Part shown: positions 55,807-64,000 of the stretch, piece by piece
How positions within the stretch are numbered: the stretch's first letter is position 1
Layout of the letters: each line of letters begins with the position of its first letter
NCBI RefSeq assembly: GCF_900115105.1
Contig: NZ_FOYP01000002.1
Coordinates: 124,001 to 188,000 of the forward strand
Length of the DNA stretch: 64,000 nt
Reading direction: 5' to 3'
Source: Yoonia tamlensis
Lineage (GTDB): Bacteria; Pseudomonadota; Alphaproteobacteria; Rhodobacterales; Rhodobacteraceae
Made by a program: the position numbers and the translations under genes
The notes under the pieces: model-generated
The model's database searches: none
The model's input: the letters and a program-made list of their open reading frames with translations, nothing else
Told to the model about the DNA's origin: nothing

Positions 55807-56289
55807 TCAGTTCCCTAAAAAGAATGGTAATGGGCGCAGAAAAATTCCAAGCACTTCCTGCACGAGATACCAGATGATCCCCGCCGTCAGCAGCGACACG
55901 GTGAACATCACAAGCCACTTGCGTTCGCCAAGAATGAACGACCCCAAGACAAGAAATGCTGTTGTCGACCCAAGAAACCCTATCGGGCGCAAACAGATTG
56001 CATAGACAACCATCAGCCCCAAAATGAGGATCGCCTGTCCAAGTTTGTATTCGTGCAATTTGCGGTAATCGATTTCACCGACCGTTTGCTCTGCTTTCTC
56101 GAGGCCAAGCAGAATGATCAGCGAAAGCACGATACCAAAGATCGACAAAACCTTTGGAAAGGTGCTTGGCCAAATCGGCTTGCGTTGCATAAACGGTGCA
56201 AGATTGGCGTCCATCGTAAGCCATGCAGTATAGCCGTAAAGTAAACAGATGCTCAGCAGAACGAGCGCGATCCAACGATCCAAAGCCAT
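55807..56289 (-). CDS. tctB: Tripartite tricarboxylate transporter small permease
   Basis: A 160-aa protein with four hydrophobic segments and the PRxxP-like region PSTFPKVLSIFGIVLSLIIL typical of TctB. Located between tctC and tctA on the same strand. Confidence 0.88.
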   Translation of the reverse strand: MALDRWIALVLLSICLLYGYTAWLTMDANLAPFMQRKPIWPSTFPKVLSIFGIVLSLIILLGLEKAEQTVGEIDYRKLHEYKLGQAILILGLMVVYAICLRPIGFLGSTTAFLVLGSFILGERKWLVMFTVSLLTAGIIWYLVQEVLGIFLRPLPFFLGN

Positions 56290-56357
56290 GCCATCAATCC
56301 CTATAGAAAGTGTTTGAAAACGGGCGGCGCAGGGTATGCGCCGCCCGATTTAGGTTC

Positions 56358-57344
56358 CTAGAGGAAACCCAGCTGGCGCATCAGATCACCGATGACCTGT
56401 TCTTGTTCATCAAGGAAGGTCCGGAAGTCTTCGCCTGGATTATGGATGTTGACCCAACCGTTACGGGCGCGCACTGTTTCCCATTCTTCGGTCTCGTACA
56501 TCTTTGAAATCACGTCCTGATAGGCTGCAAGATCTTCCGCAGGAAGACCAGGTGCAGCAAAGAAGCCGCGCCAGTTGACAAAGGTCGTGTCAATTCCCTG
56601 TTCAACCATCGTCATTGAATCAGGCGATGCGGGGACGCGCTCTGGTGCTGTGATGCCGATGATCTTGATTTCGCCTGCTTCAGACAAATCAATCGCTTCG
56701 GATAGGCCGGTAGAAAGCGCCTTGATCTCGCCCGAGAGCAAAGCCGCCATCGCGGTGCCACCGGCGTCGTATGGAATATAGTTCACATCCAGCGCGTCGC
56801 GCCCCGCTGCCTGCATCACCATTGCGGCGACAACGTGGTCAAGACCACCGGGAACGGACCCGCCACCAACAGGGGTGCCCGCAGGATTCGCATCATACGC
56901 GGCAAGGAAGTCTTCCATTGTATTGATCGGGCTGTCTTTGCCGACAACAAGCGCCGCGTAATCACCGATCGTGCCGGCGACGAGTGTGAGATCGCGGTAG
57001 GTTTGCGAAATCTCGCCGGTCAAGCCGCGGATCACAAGCGGGGTCGAATTGACCATCAGCGTGCCATAGTTGCTTTGCGCGTTTTCGATCAGATATGCGA
57101 TCGCTGTACCGCCGCCGCCGCCGGACATGTTTTCATAAGACGCAGAGCCGATCAGCCCTGCCTCGGTCAGGGCTTCGCCCGTGCCGCGCGCGGTGCCATC
57201 CCATCCGCCACCGGCACCGCCAGGAATCAAAAAGTGGATACTGTCGAGCACTTGGTGACCGTCGGCGAATACCGGAGTGCCCAAGCCAAGTGTTGCGCAG
57301 GTTGCTGCGATCAGGGCGCGACGGCCCATTTTCATCGTTGTCAT
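56358..57344 (-). CDS. tctC: Tripartite tricarboxylate transporter binding protein (Bug family)
   Basis: A 328-aa periplasmic protein. Signal peptide with double-Arg-like start (MGRRALIAATCATLGLGTPVFA), then DSIHFLIPGGAGGGWDGTARGTGEAL, the Bug-family opening, and GGGSVPGGLDHVVAAMVMQ. GGGAGAGAAAT precedes the ATG. First gene of tctCBA, divergent from the tctDE regulators. Confidence 0.94.
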   Translation of the reverse strand: MTTMKMGRRALIAATCATLGLGTPVFADGHQVLDSIHFLIPGGAGGGWDGTARGTGEALTEAGLIGSASYENMSGGGGGTAIAYLIENAQSNYGTLMVNSTPLVIRGLTGEISQTYRDLTLVAGTIGDYAALVVGKDSPINTMEDFLAAYDANPAGTPVGGGSVPGGLDHVVAAMVMQAAGRDALDVNYIPYDAGGTAMAALLSGEIKALSTGLSEAIDLSEAGEIKIIGITAPERVPASPDSMTMVEQGIDTTFVNWRGFFAAPGLPAEDLAAYQDVISKMYETEEWETVRARNGWVNIHNPGEDFRTFLDEQEQVIGDLMRQLGFL

Positions 57345-57404
57345 ATTTCTCTCCCTAAAAGAACCGTCTCCTCACGGCCTTGTGCGAAAAGTTAAACACG
57401 GTAA

Positions 57405-57423
57405 CCTGACACGGACCTGACAC
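57405..57423 (+). promoter_or_regulatory. Direct repeats in the tctC/tctD promoter region
   Basis: CCTGACAC occurs at 57405-57412 and 57416-57423, 11 bp apart. OmpR-type response regulators bind tandem repeats with about this spacing, so these are candidate TctD sites. Confidence 0.55.
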
Positions 57424-57448
57424 CGACCAAAGAAAGCAAAACCGTGCG

Positions 57449-58117
57449 ATGAAATACCTTCTCGTCGAGGACAATTTTGAGCTCGCGAATGCAATCAGTT
57501 CACGCATGGGGCTGGATGGGCATCAGGTTGATCATGCAGCAAAAATCAGTGATGCGCTGGATTATGCCAAGGCGGGTGAATACGATCTTATCTTGCTGGA
57601 TATTATGTTGCCCGACGGGGATGGCCGCAGCTTTCTCAAGCAGCATCGCGCAGGAAAAAACGACACGCCAGTGATCGTTTTGACAGCCCGCAGTCAGGTT
57701 TCAGATCGAATCAGCATGCTTGATCTGGGGGCCGATGATTATGTCACCAAGCCGTTTGACCATGCCGAACTACAGGCCCGTTGTCGTGCTGTGCTGCGCC
57801 GCAAGTCGGGCACCGCACAGCCCACAACACGCATCGGCGACGTCGAATTTGACCCCGTCAGGGGGCACCTTAACGTCAAAGGCACGACGATCAATCTGCG
57901 CAACCGCGAACTGCGTCTGTTAGAACTGTTGATGAACGCCAAGGGGCAGGTTTTCTCAAAGCAGAAGTTGGTGGATCGCCTGTTTTCCTATGACGACGAT
58001 GTGTCCGAAAACGCTATCGAGGTTTATGTCGGCCGGCTTCGCAAGCACCTTGAAGGGTCCAGCGTGCATATCAGAACCCTGCGCGGTATTGGCTACAGAC
58101 TTGATCATGAAGAATGA
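57449..58117 (+). CDS. tctD: OmpR-family response regulator
   Basis: A 222-aa regulator. The receiver domain has the phosphorylated D51 (DLILLDIMLPDGDG) and acidic pair E7-D8; the C-terminal winged helix spans about residues 125-220 (LRNRELRLLELLMNAKGQVFSKQKLVDRLF). By position it should control tctCBA in response to the external carboxylate. It overlaps the kinase gene by 11 nt. Confidence 0.93.
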   Translation: MKYLLVEDNFELANAISSRMGLDGHQVDHAAKISDALDYAKAGEYDLILLDIMLPDGDGRSFLKQHRAGKNDTPVIVLTARSQVSDRISMLDLGADDYVTKPFDHAELQARCRAVLRRKSGTAQPTTRIGDVEFDPVRGHLNVKGTTINLRNRELRLLELLMNAKGQVFSKQKLVDRLFSYDDDVSENAIEVYVGRLRKHLEGSSVHIRTLRGIGYRLDHEE

Positions 58118-59474
58118 CTTTGTTGTTCTTGGATCGCTTCGCAATCAGCTTGCGACGATCCTGACGGGCGGGGCCGCGTTGCTCGCGATCTTGTTGTTTT
58201 TCGTTGTCCGCGGCTATGCCACCCAGATCGCCCAAGAAGGCCAGGACAACATCCTAAGCGCCTCGGTGTCGTCAATTCTTGACGCCGCAGTTCTGCGTGA
58301 CGGGGTGGTTGAACTCGACTTTCCTTATGCGTCTTTGTCGATGCTCAGCACCTCGGCCGATGACCGGATATTTTATGCCATTTACGAAGATGGAAATCTT
58401 TTGTCCGGCTACGATGGATTGGAAACGGGGCTTGGTGCATCAGGCAACGCACGCATGTTTGTATCGGCGCAATACGACAACGCAACCGTGCGTGTCGCAA
58501 CGGCAAGCCGGACATTGATCGGCGCTGACCGATCCAGACAGGTGACTGTCAGCGTGGCACAAACCCAGGACGCGCTTGCAGAAACATTGAACAGGATTTC
58601 ACGCAACGTTGCCGGATTCGGATTAGGTTTTTTCGCGCTCGCCACGGCTTTGGCGTTTTGGGGCACGTCCACAACAATCGGCCAGCTTAGCCGCCTGACA
58701 ACATCGGTGACGCGCCGCGGTCCGCAGGACCTGAGCCCGTTTCTAAAACCCGTGCCAACCGAAATGGTGCCGCTGGTTAGGTCGTTGAACACCCTGATGG
58801 CACGGCTGGATCAATCTCTTAAACAATCAGAAGACTTTATCGCAGAGGCAGCGCACCGTGTCCGGACACCGCTGGCGACAGTGCGCTCATACGCCGAAGC
58901 CACGTTCCAGCGGGTCCAAAATCAGGAAAACCGTGACGCGTTGCGTTCGATGATGCGCGCAATTGACGAAAGCTCGCGCGCGGCCGGACAGCTGTTGGAT
59001 CACGCGATGGTCACCTTTCGGGCCGGAAACCTTGAACGCGAAGATGTCGACCTTGACGGCTTGTTGCGTGATCTTGTGCAGCGCATGACGCCCGTTGCGG
59101 ACATGCGTGATGTCGCGCTTTATCTCGACAGCAATGCGCCCGCAATTTTGCAAGGCGATCCTGTTTTGCTCCAGAACGCGTTTCGCAACCTAATCGACAA
59201 TGCGTTAAAATACGCACCAGCTGAAACATCGATAATGATCCACGTCCAAACAACCCCGCGCATAAGGGTTGATGTTTCGGATCAAGGCCGTGGTTTCTTG
59301 CTGCATGAGATCGACAAGCTCGCCGGTCGGTTTGTGCGCGGCGGTGATACCGAAGGGCATATCGGGTCAGGCCTCGGGCTGACAATTGCCCAAGACGTGG
59401 TCAATGCACATGATGGCATCATGACGCTGTCCAACAGACAAGAAGGCGGCGCATGCGTTTCATTGCAATTCTAA
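58107..59474 (+). CDS. tctE: Sensor histidine kinase
   Basis: A 455-aa membrane kinase. Two membrane segments (about 15-36 and 168-186) bracket a periplasmic sensor domain; a HAMP-like linker precedes the phospho-accepting H250 (AEAAHRVRTPLATV). The ATP-binding domain shows NAFRNLIDNALKYAP, DQGRGF and GSGLGLTIA. The usual Glu after the H-box His is Val-flanked Arg (HRVRTPL), as in TctE-type kinases. Its 3' end overlaps the next gene by 22 nt. Confidence 0.9.
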   Translation: MKNDFVVLGSLRNQLATILTGGAALLAILLFFVVRGYATQIAQEGQDNILSASVSSILDAAVLRDGVVELDFPYASLSMLSTSADDRIFYAIYEDGNLLSGYDGLETGLGASGNARMFVSAQYDNATVRVATASRTLIGADRSRQVTVSVAQTQDALAETLNRISRNVAGFGLGFFALATALAFWGTSTTIGQLSRLTTSVTRRGPQDLSPFLKPVPTEMVPLVRSLNTLMARLDQSLKQSEDFIAEAAHRVRTPLATVRSYAEATFQRVQNQENRDALRSMMRAIDESSRAAGQLLDHAMVTFRAGNLEREDVDLDGLLRDLVQRMTPVADMRDVALYLDSNAPAILQGDPVLLQNAFRNLIDNALKYAPAETSIMIHVQTTPRIRVDVSDQGRGFLLHEIDKLAGRFVRGGDTEGHIGSGLGLTIAQDVVNAHDGIMTLSNRQEGGACVSLQF

Positions 59475-60463
59475 TTGTTTCCCTGTTTCCGCTGCTTGGC
59501 CACGCACAAGACTGGGAAGACCAGCAAGTGTTCGGCGCATCAAACGCGCCCCAGTCGCTGCGGATTCTTTCAAGCACAGACACATCATTTTTCAAGCCGG
59601 TTATCGAAAGTTTTATCGCGCAGCGGCCCGATGTATCGGTTGAATATCTTGTGACCAGCACGGCAGACCTCGACGATCGGTTCCGCCTTGCCCCTGATGA
59701 ATTCGATGTTGTCATCTCAAGCGCGATGGATCTGCAAATCAAACTGACCAACGACGGGTTCGCACAAAGGCTGGATGACCTGACACATCCCGACTGGGCG
59801 CAGTGGCGCAACAGCCTGTTTGCGTTCACTACAGAACCGGCGGCGATCGTGATCAGGACTGCGGCCTTTGACGGCATAGGTATTCCGACCACACGCCAGG
59901 AACTGATCGAGGCCCTGCGCGGAAATGCCGAAGTTTTTGACGGAAAAATTGGCACCTATGACGTTCGCCAATCGGGGGTGGGATATCTCTTTGCGACGCA
60001 AGACGCTCGCGCATCCGAAACCTATTGGCGCCTGATGGAGGTAATTGGCAGTCTGAATGTCCGGCTTTACTGTTGTTCCGGCGCAATGATTGACGACCTC
60101 GCAGAGGGGCGCATCCTTGTGGCATATAACGTTCTGGGCAGCTACGCCTTGGCCCGCACCGACACCCATGACGCGCTTACTGTCATATTGCCCTCGGATT
60201 TCCCGACGACAATGATGCGTTCCGCGCTTGTCTCACAGTCCGCGTCAGATCCGGTTTTGGCCGAAGCATTCCTGCGGCACCTGATCCGCCTGCAATCACA
60301 GGGCTCCGGCACGGATTTTCCCCTGCCCACACTCGAAGCATATCAAGACGCAAGTGGCCGCCCGTCTATTAACCTCGAACCCGCTTTGATGACCTATCTT
60401 GACCATCTCAAGCGGCAGGTTTTCATCAATGCATGGGAAAGCGCTGTTATCCAGAACCGGTAG
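59453..60463 (+). CDS. Periplasmic binding protein linked to TctDE (iron/carboxylate type)
   Basis: A 336-aa type II periplasmic binding protein. Signal peptide MRFIAILIVSLFPLLGHAQ; the body (LRILSSTDTSFFKPVIESF, then PAAIVIRTAAFDGIGIPTTRQELIEAL) resembles AfuA/FbpA iron-type binders. No permease or ATPase follows. Overlapping the kinase by 22 nt, it probably presents a ligand to the TctE sensor domain, making a three-component system. Convergent small ORF at its 3' end. Confidence 0.87.
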   Translation: MRFIAILIVSLFPLLGHAQDWEDQQVFGASNAPQSLRILSSTDTSFFKPVIESFIAQRPDVSVEYLVTSTADLDDRFRLAPDEFDVVISSAMDLQIKLTNDGFAQRLDDLTHPDWAQWRNSLFAFTTEPAAIVIRTAAFDGIGIPTTRQELIEALRGNAEVFDGKIGTYDVRQSGVGYLFATQDARASETYWRLMEVIGSLNVRLYCCSGAMIDDLAEGRILVAYNVLGSYALARTDTHDALTVILPSDFPTTMMRSALVSQSASDPVLAEAFLRHLIRLQSQGSGTDFPLPTLEAYQDASGRPSINLEPALMTYLDHLKRQVFINAWESAVIQNR

Positions 60464-60569
60464 CGCGCGATCCATTTCCCCTGCCCCAATAGCTGTGATT
60501 GTCGCGCCCCAAGAAAACCCCAGAGACACCGACAAAGATAATTATTGCCAACCCGAAATACGATTTCAT
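60447..60569 (-). CDS. Possible small membrane protein, 40 aa
   Basis: MKSYFGLAIIIFVGVSGVFL followed by GRDNHSYWGRGNGS: one hydrophobic helix and a polar Gly-rich tail. It occupies most of the gap between the binding-protein gene and gabT, overlapping the former by 17 nt. No good ribosome site is visible upstream of the ATG at 60569, so expression is uncertain. I know no function. Confidence 0.35.
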   Translation of the reverse strand: MKSYFGLAIIIFVGVSGVFLGRDNHSYWGRGNGSRATGSG

Positions 60570-60627
60570 GGAACGCGATAATTCGGATAATTGTGAAAAC
60601 ATGAAATGAATCGAAGGACGGATTCGC

Positions 60628-61905
60628 ATGTTGAATGAACAAATTAGTGCCCGCAAGAACAGCGCCATTTCGCGTGGCGTCGGGATGCAGACCCAGATCT
60701 ATGCGGCGCGTGCAAAAAACGCCGAAGTCTGGGATGTCGAAGGCAACCGCTATATCGACTTTGCGGCGGGTATTGCCGTTGTGAACACGGGGCACTGCCA
60801 TCCAAAGGTGATGGAAGCCGTCACGCGGCAAATGGGCTTGTTCACGCATACCTGCCATCAGGTCTTGCCCTATGAAAACTATGTCGGCCTTGCCGAACGA
60901 CTAAACGCGATGGTTCAGGGCGATTTCGACAAAAAGACTGTTTTTGTCACCACCGGTGCCGAAGCTGTTGAAAATGCAATCAAAGTTGCAAGAGCCTACA
61001 CAGGGCGACCGGCGGTCATCGCCTTTGGCGGCGGTTTTCACGGCCGGACATTCATGGGCATGAGCCTGACCGGCAAAGTGGCACCCTACAAGCAGGGTTT
61101 CGGTGCGATGATGCCCGATGTTTACCATGTTCCCTTTCCCGTTGAACTGCACGGCGTATCCACAAAAGACGCGATGGATGCGCTGCAAAAGCTGTTCAAA
61201 GCCGATCTTGACCCGAACCGTGTCGCGGCAATCATTTTCGAGCCCGTGCAGGGTGAAGGGGGTTTCTACCCTGCGCCGCTTGAATTGGTCCGCGAAATCC
61301 GCGCGCTTTGTGACGCGCATGGTATCGTGATGGTTGCGGATGAAATCCAGACGGGGTTTGCACGTACCGGAAACATGTTCGCAATGGATGGCTATGGAAT
61401 CGCGCCTGACCTGACAACGATGGCCAAAGGGCTGGCCGGGGGACTTCCGCTTGCCGCAGTTGTCGGCAAAGCCGAAATCATGGACGCCGCCGGACCAGGC
61501 GGGCTTGGCGGGACATATGGTGGCAACCCGTTGGGGATCGCTGCTGCGCATGCCGTTCTGGACGTGATCGCCGAAGAAAACCTGTGCGCGCGGGCGAATG
61601 AACTGGGGTCGCGTTTGCGCCAGCGGTTGGAAGCCATTCGCGCAACGACACCCGAAATGGTGGATATTCGCGGGCCCGGATTTATGGTCGCCGCAGAATT
61701 CAACACCGCCGACGGTACTGCGCCGGACCCCGCGTTCACGCAAAAAATTCGCGAAGAAGCGCTAAAGCGGAACCTGATCCTGCTCACCTGCGGCGTCTAT
61801 GGCAACGTTGTCCGCTTTCTCGCCCCGATCACGATCGAGGATGAAATCATGTCAGAAGCGCTCGACATTCTTGAAGAATCGATCGCCGCAGCGCGTGAAA
61901 GCTAA
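60628..61905 (+). CDS. gabT: 4-aminobutyrate-2-oxoglutarate aminotransferase
   Basis: A 425-aa class III PLP aminotransferase. TTGAEAVENAIKVARAYTGRPAV binds the cofactor phosphate, VMVADEIQTGFARTG holds the ring-binding Asp, and TMAKGLAGGLPLAAVVGK the Schiff-base Lys. Converts GABA to succinate semialdehyde. AAGGA precedes the ATG. It appears to be a single-gene unit with a terminator downstream; the semialdehyde dehydrogenase at 22313 is far away and in another context. Confidence 0.9.
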   Translation: MLNEQISARKNSAISRGVGMQTQIYAARAKNAEVWDVEGNRYIDFAAGIAVVNTGHCHPKVMEAVTRQMGLFTHTCHQVLPYENYVGLAERLNAMVQGDFDKKTVFVTTGAEAVENAIKVARAYTGRPAVIAFGGGFHGRTFMGMSLTGKVAPYKQGFGAMMPDVYHVPFPVELHGVSTKDAMDALQKLFKADLDPNRVAAIIFEPVQGEGGFYPAPLELVREIRALCDAHGIVMVADEIQTGFARTGNMFAMDGYGIAPDLTTMAKGLAGGLPLAAVVGKAEIMDAAGPGGLGGTYGGNPLGIAAAHAVLDVIAEENLCARANELGSRLRQRLEAIRATTPEMVDIRGPGFMVAAEFNTADGTAPDPAFTQKIREEALKRNLILLTCGVYGNVVRFLAPITIEDEIMSEALDILEESIAAARES

Positions 61906-61912
61906 CCCCGTT

Positions 61913-61928
61913 AGGGTCAATTGACCCT
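61913..61928. repeat. 16-bp perfect palindrome after gabT
   Basis: AGGGTCAATTGACCCT begins eight bases after the gabT stop. It has no loop and no T-run, so it is more like a protein site or part of a composite terminator than a terminator alone. Confidence 0.4.
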
Positions 61929-61957
61929 TGGTCGGAACCGTAATGGGCAATCAACAA

Positions 61958-61981
61958 AAAGGGCGCGGCAACGCGTCCTTT
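61958..61981. terminator. Bidirectional terminator between gabT and the dpp-type genes
   Basis: A 10-bp stem (AAAGGGCGCG / CGCGTCCTTT, one G-U pair) closed by a GCAA tetraloop. A-rich sequence on the left and TTTATT on the right allow termination in both directions between the convergent genes. Confidence 0.7.
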
Positions 61982-62053
61982 ATTGCTATTTACACTGCCC
62001 TGCTTGCCTAATTGCCGCGACGGGTATCTGGCAAGCAACGGTCAGGCGGCTGT

Positions 62054-63856
62054 TCAGTGATGTCGCAGGATTTCTTCGATCTTGTCATGCTCGGCAACAA
62101 AGTGGCCAGGTGCAACCTCTTGTAATTGCGGAACATAGTCGGTTTGACCTGCGCGCAGTTTGCTGGGCAAAAACCGCAGCGCCGCCTTGATATCCATTGG
62201 CGACGGCAAATCGCCAGGCAATGTGATGCGCTTGCGGGCGCGCTCGGCCACGGGGTCCGGAATCGGCACCGCCGAAATAAGCGCCTGCGTATAGGGGTGC
62301 TGTGGCGTGGTGCAGATTGCCTTGCTGCCCGACAGTTCGACCATGCGCCCTAGATAGAGCACCATGATCCGGTCGGAAATGTCGCGCACCACCGAAAGAT
62401 CATGCGAGATGAACAGCATCGACATGCCAAATTCCTGCTGAAGTTCCTTGAGCAGTTTGATGATCTGGGCTTGGATCGACACATCAAGCGCCGATACGGC
62501 CTCGTCGCAGATGATCAGTTTCGGGCGGTTGATCATCGCGCGCGCGATCCCGACCCGCTGGTTTTGCCCGCCCGACAATTCGTGCGGGTAGCGGTTGTAC
62601 ATCGACGCGTCCAAGCCGACGCGGTGCATCATGTCTTGGACCTCAGTACGCCGTTCCTGCGCGGTCATATCAGGGCGGAAGGTGCTAAGCGGTTCGGCGA
62701 TTGACGCGGAAATTGTCATGCGCGGATCAAGACTGGCAAGCGGATCCTGAAACACGATTTGCAGGTCCTTGCGGGCCTTGATCATGTTTTTCTTGTCGAG
62801 CGAAGTCAGGTTCGTTCCCAGCCAGCTGACCGAGCCTTGGGTCGGCTCGACCAGCCGCAGAACCGCGCGCGCAAGCGTAGATTTGCCGCAACCGGATTCC
62901 CCCACAACGCCCAAGGTTTCGCCTTGATGCAGCGTAAAGCTGACACCATTGACCGCGCGCAGCGGCACCGTCTTGCGGATAAGACCGCCGCCCATTTTGA
63001 TCGGGAAATGGACCTTGATGTCGTCCGCTTGCAAAATCGGTTTACTAAGATCGACCTGTTTTTCCGGCGCGTCGGTATCAATGCGCGGCATCGCGTCCAG
63101 CAATTTGCGGGTGTAATCGTGGCCGGGGCGCGCGAAAATATCTTCGACGCTGCCTTCTTCGACAAAGGCGCCCAGACGCATGACCTGCACACGGTCGCAC
63201 ATGCGCGCAACGACCCCCATATCATGGGTGATCAAGGCAACGGCGGTCTGGTGTTCGGCCTGCAAGGTCGCGATCAGATCCAGCACATCAGCCTGCACGG
63301 TCACGTCCAGCGCCGTGGTCGGTTCATCCGCGATTAGCAGTTTGGGGTCGCAGAGCATCGCCATCGCGATCATAACCCGCTGACGCATCCCGCCTGACAG
63401 CTCGTGCGGGTATTGCTGCAAACGCCGTGCGGCGTCCGGAATGCGGACCTTGTCCAGCCAGTCAAGGCAGCGTTTTTGCGCTTCGCGGTCGGACATTGCA
63501 TGGTGGACCTTTAACACTTCGGCCATTTGCTGGCCAATGCGCAGGTGCGGGGTCAGCGCGGTGAGCGGGTCTTGAAAGATCATGCCCACCTCATCGCCGC
63601 GAATGGCGTTCAATGCTTTGGGGGCCAGATTCAGAATTTCTGAATCGCCCAGTTTCACCGAACCACGCGCCGTCCCGTTGCCCGCAAGCAAACCCATCGC
63701 CGCCATAAAACACTGGCTTTTGCCAGAGCCGGATTCACCCACGATGCCAAGGCATTCGCCCTTGGCGATTTCCAATGAAATTCCGCGCACCGCGTTGACG
63801 GTGCCATCAGCGGTATCAAAATCGACATACAGGTCTTTGACCGAAAAAACGCTCAT
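62054..63856 (-). CDS. Dipeptide-type ABC transporter, fused double ATPase
   Basis: A 600-aa protein joining DppD- and DppF-like ATPases. Domain 1 (about residues 1-270) has GESGSGKSQ and [15 protein letters not shown]; domain 2 has GESGCGKST and [15 protein letters not shown]; each keeps the C-terminal oligopeptide-transporter extension ([17 protein letters not shown] in domain 2). The ATG at 63856 follows AAAGGACAG; a longer frame overlaps the permease. Peptide import energised at the inner membrane. Confidence 0.92.
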   Translation of the reverse strand: MSVFSVKDLYVDFDTADGTVNAVRGISLEIAKGECLGIVGESGSGKSQCFMAAMGLLAGNGTARGSVKLGDSEILNLAPKALNAIRGDEVGMIFQDPLTALTPHLRIGQQMAEVLKVHHAMSDREAQKRCLDWLDKVRIPDAARRLQQYPHELSGGMRQRVMIAMAMLCDPKLLIADEPTTALDVTVQADVLDLIATLQAEHQTAVALITHDMGVVARMCDRVQVMRLGAFVEEGSVEDIFARPGHDYTRKLLDAMPRIDTDAPEKQVDLSKPILQADDIKVHFPIKMGGGLIRKTVPLRAVNGVSFTLHQGETLGVVGESGCGKSTLARAVLRLVEPTQGSVSWLGTNLTSLDKKNMIKARKDLQIVFQDPLASLDPRMTISASIAEPLSTFRPDMTAQERRTEVQDMMHRVGLDASMYNRYPHELSGGQNQRVGIARAMINRPKLIICDEAVSALDVSIQAQIIKLLKELQQEFGMSMLFISHDLSVVRDISDRIMVLYLGRMVELSGSKAICTTPQHPYTQALISAVPIPDPVAERARKRITLPGDLPSPMDIKAALRFLPSKLRAGQTDYVPQLQEVAPGHFVAEHDKIEEILRHH

Positions 63857-63857
63857 C

Positions 63858-64000
63858 TTATCTGTCCTTTGGGTCAAGTGCGTCACGCAGGCCATCGCCG
63901 ATAAAGAACATGGTGATGATGATGGTGACGTAGAAGGCAAGCGGGAATGCGAGTTGCCACAGGGTGCCATAGGCCATTGTGCCCGCACCTTCGGAAATCA
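63858..64000 (-). CDS. Dipeptide-type ABC transporter permease (DppC type), C-terminal part
   Basis: Only the last 46 codons are in the window; the gene continues past the right edge. The translation [34 protein letters not shown] is the classic end of DppC/OppC permeases. The stop is next to the ATPase start. Confidence 0.88.
   Translation of the reverse strand, partial: ISEGAGTMAYGTLWQLAFPLAFYVTIIITMFFIGDGLRDALDPKDR

Noticed and set aside
61929..61943. TTGGTCGGAACC near the gabT terminator, resembling the TTTGGTC operator
   Set aside because: The right half-site is broken (GAACC rather than GACCAAA) and it is downstream of genes, not in a promoter.
1..64000. Insertion sequences, CRISPR arrays, rRNA genes, replication origin
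   Set aside because: No transposase or integrase reading frame, no regularly spaced short repeats, no rRNA-like sequence and no DnaA-box cluster were noticed.

Overview
The window looks like a chromosomal segment of a marine alphaproteobacterium of the Rhodobacterales (Roseobacter group). This rests on the style of the encoded proteins, the gltD-gltB layout with two small secreted proteins between them, the abundance of TRAP, TctABC and ribose-type ABC transporters, and moderately GC-rich coding sequence. The genus is not resolved. I saw no transposase, intact integrase, CRISPR array or rRNA gene.

Bases 1-10300 are housekeeping: mtgA (peptidoglycan glycosyltransferase), gltB and gltD (glutamate synthase), two paralogous secreted proteins between them, uppP (undecaprenyl-diphosphatase) and an NDUFA9-like NAD-binding protein. 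A tRNA-Leu(CAG) gene at 10442-10527 marks the change to about 47 kb of catabolic and transport genes.

Bases 11000-24900 form a sugar-oxidation cluster: a CUT1 ABC importer with a sugar dehydrogenase (SDR) embedded in its operon, an SMP-30-type lactonase, a FCD GntR regulator, a sulfatase without a signal peptide, a galactonate-dehydratase-like enolase-superfamily enzyme, a second GntR, a galactarolactone-cycloisomerase-like enzyme and an aldehyde dehydrogenase. A recurring motif, AATAATGTAYGAT, precedes three of these transcription units. The inferred route is import of a possibly sulfated aldose, desulfation, oxidation to the lactone, hydrolysis, and dehydration to a 2-keto-3-deoxy acid.

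Bases 24000-34000 look like a 3,6-anhydro-L-galactose (red-algal agar or porphyran monomer) module. A cycloisomerase-like enolase-superfamily enzyme, a zinc dehydrogenase and a KduD-type reductase form one operon. A second operon has a ribose-type ABC importer and an aldehyde dehydrogenase of the lactaldehyde/anhydrogalactose type. These operons, and a second ribose-type importer at 42700-47160, each carry the palindrome TTTGGTC-N-GACCAAA plus a degenerate copy exactly 74 bp away, flanking a TTGAC box. A fourth single copy lies between a TRAP transporter and an IlvD/Edd dehydratase at 51188. The divergent GntR gene at 27130 is the likely regulator. This DNA-looping-type regulon is the most interesting feature of the window.

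Bases 34000-42700 hold an idonate/gluconate-type oxidation operon (GMC oxidoreductase, IdnD-like, SDR, and a solute-binding-like protein without a signal peptide). It is divergent from an enoyl-CoA hydratase, an IclR regulator and two CaiB/BaiF CoA-transferases. Bases 47500-54150 hold the TRAP transporter, the sugar-acid dehydratase and a LtnD/GarR-like dehydrogenase. Bases 54300-60460 hold a TctABC tricarboxylate transporter divergent from its TctD/TctE two-component system and a third periplasmic binding protein. The window ends with gabT and a dipeptide-type ABC transporter (fused double ATPase and the last residues of its permease).
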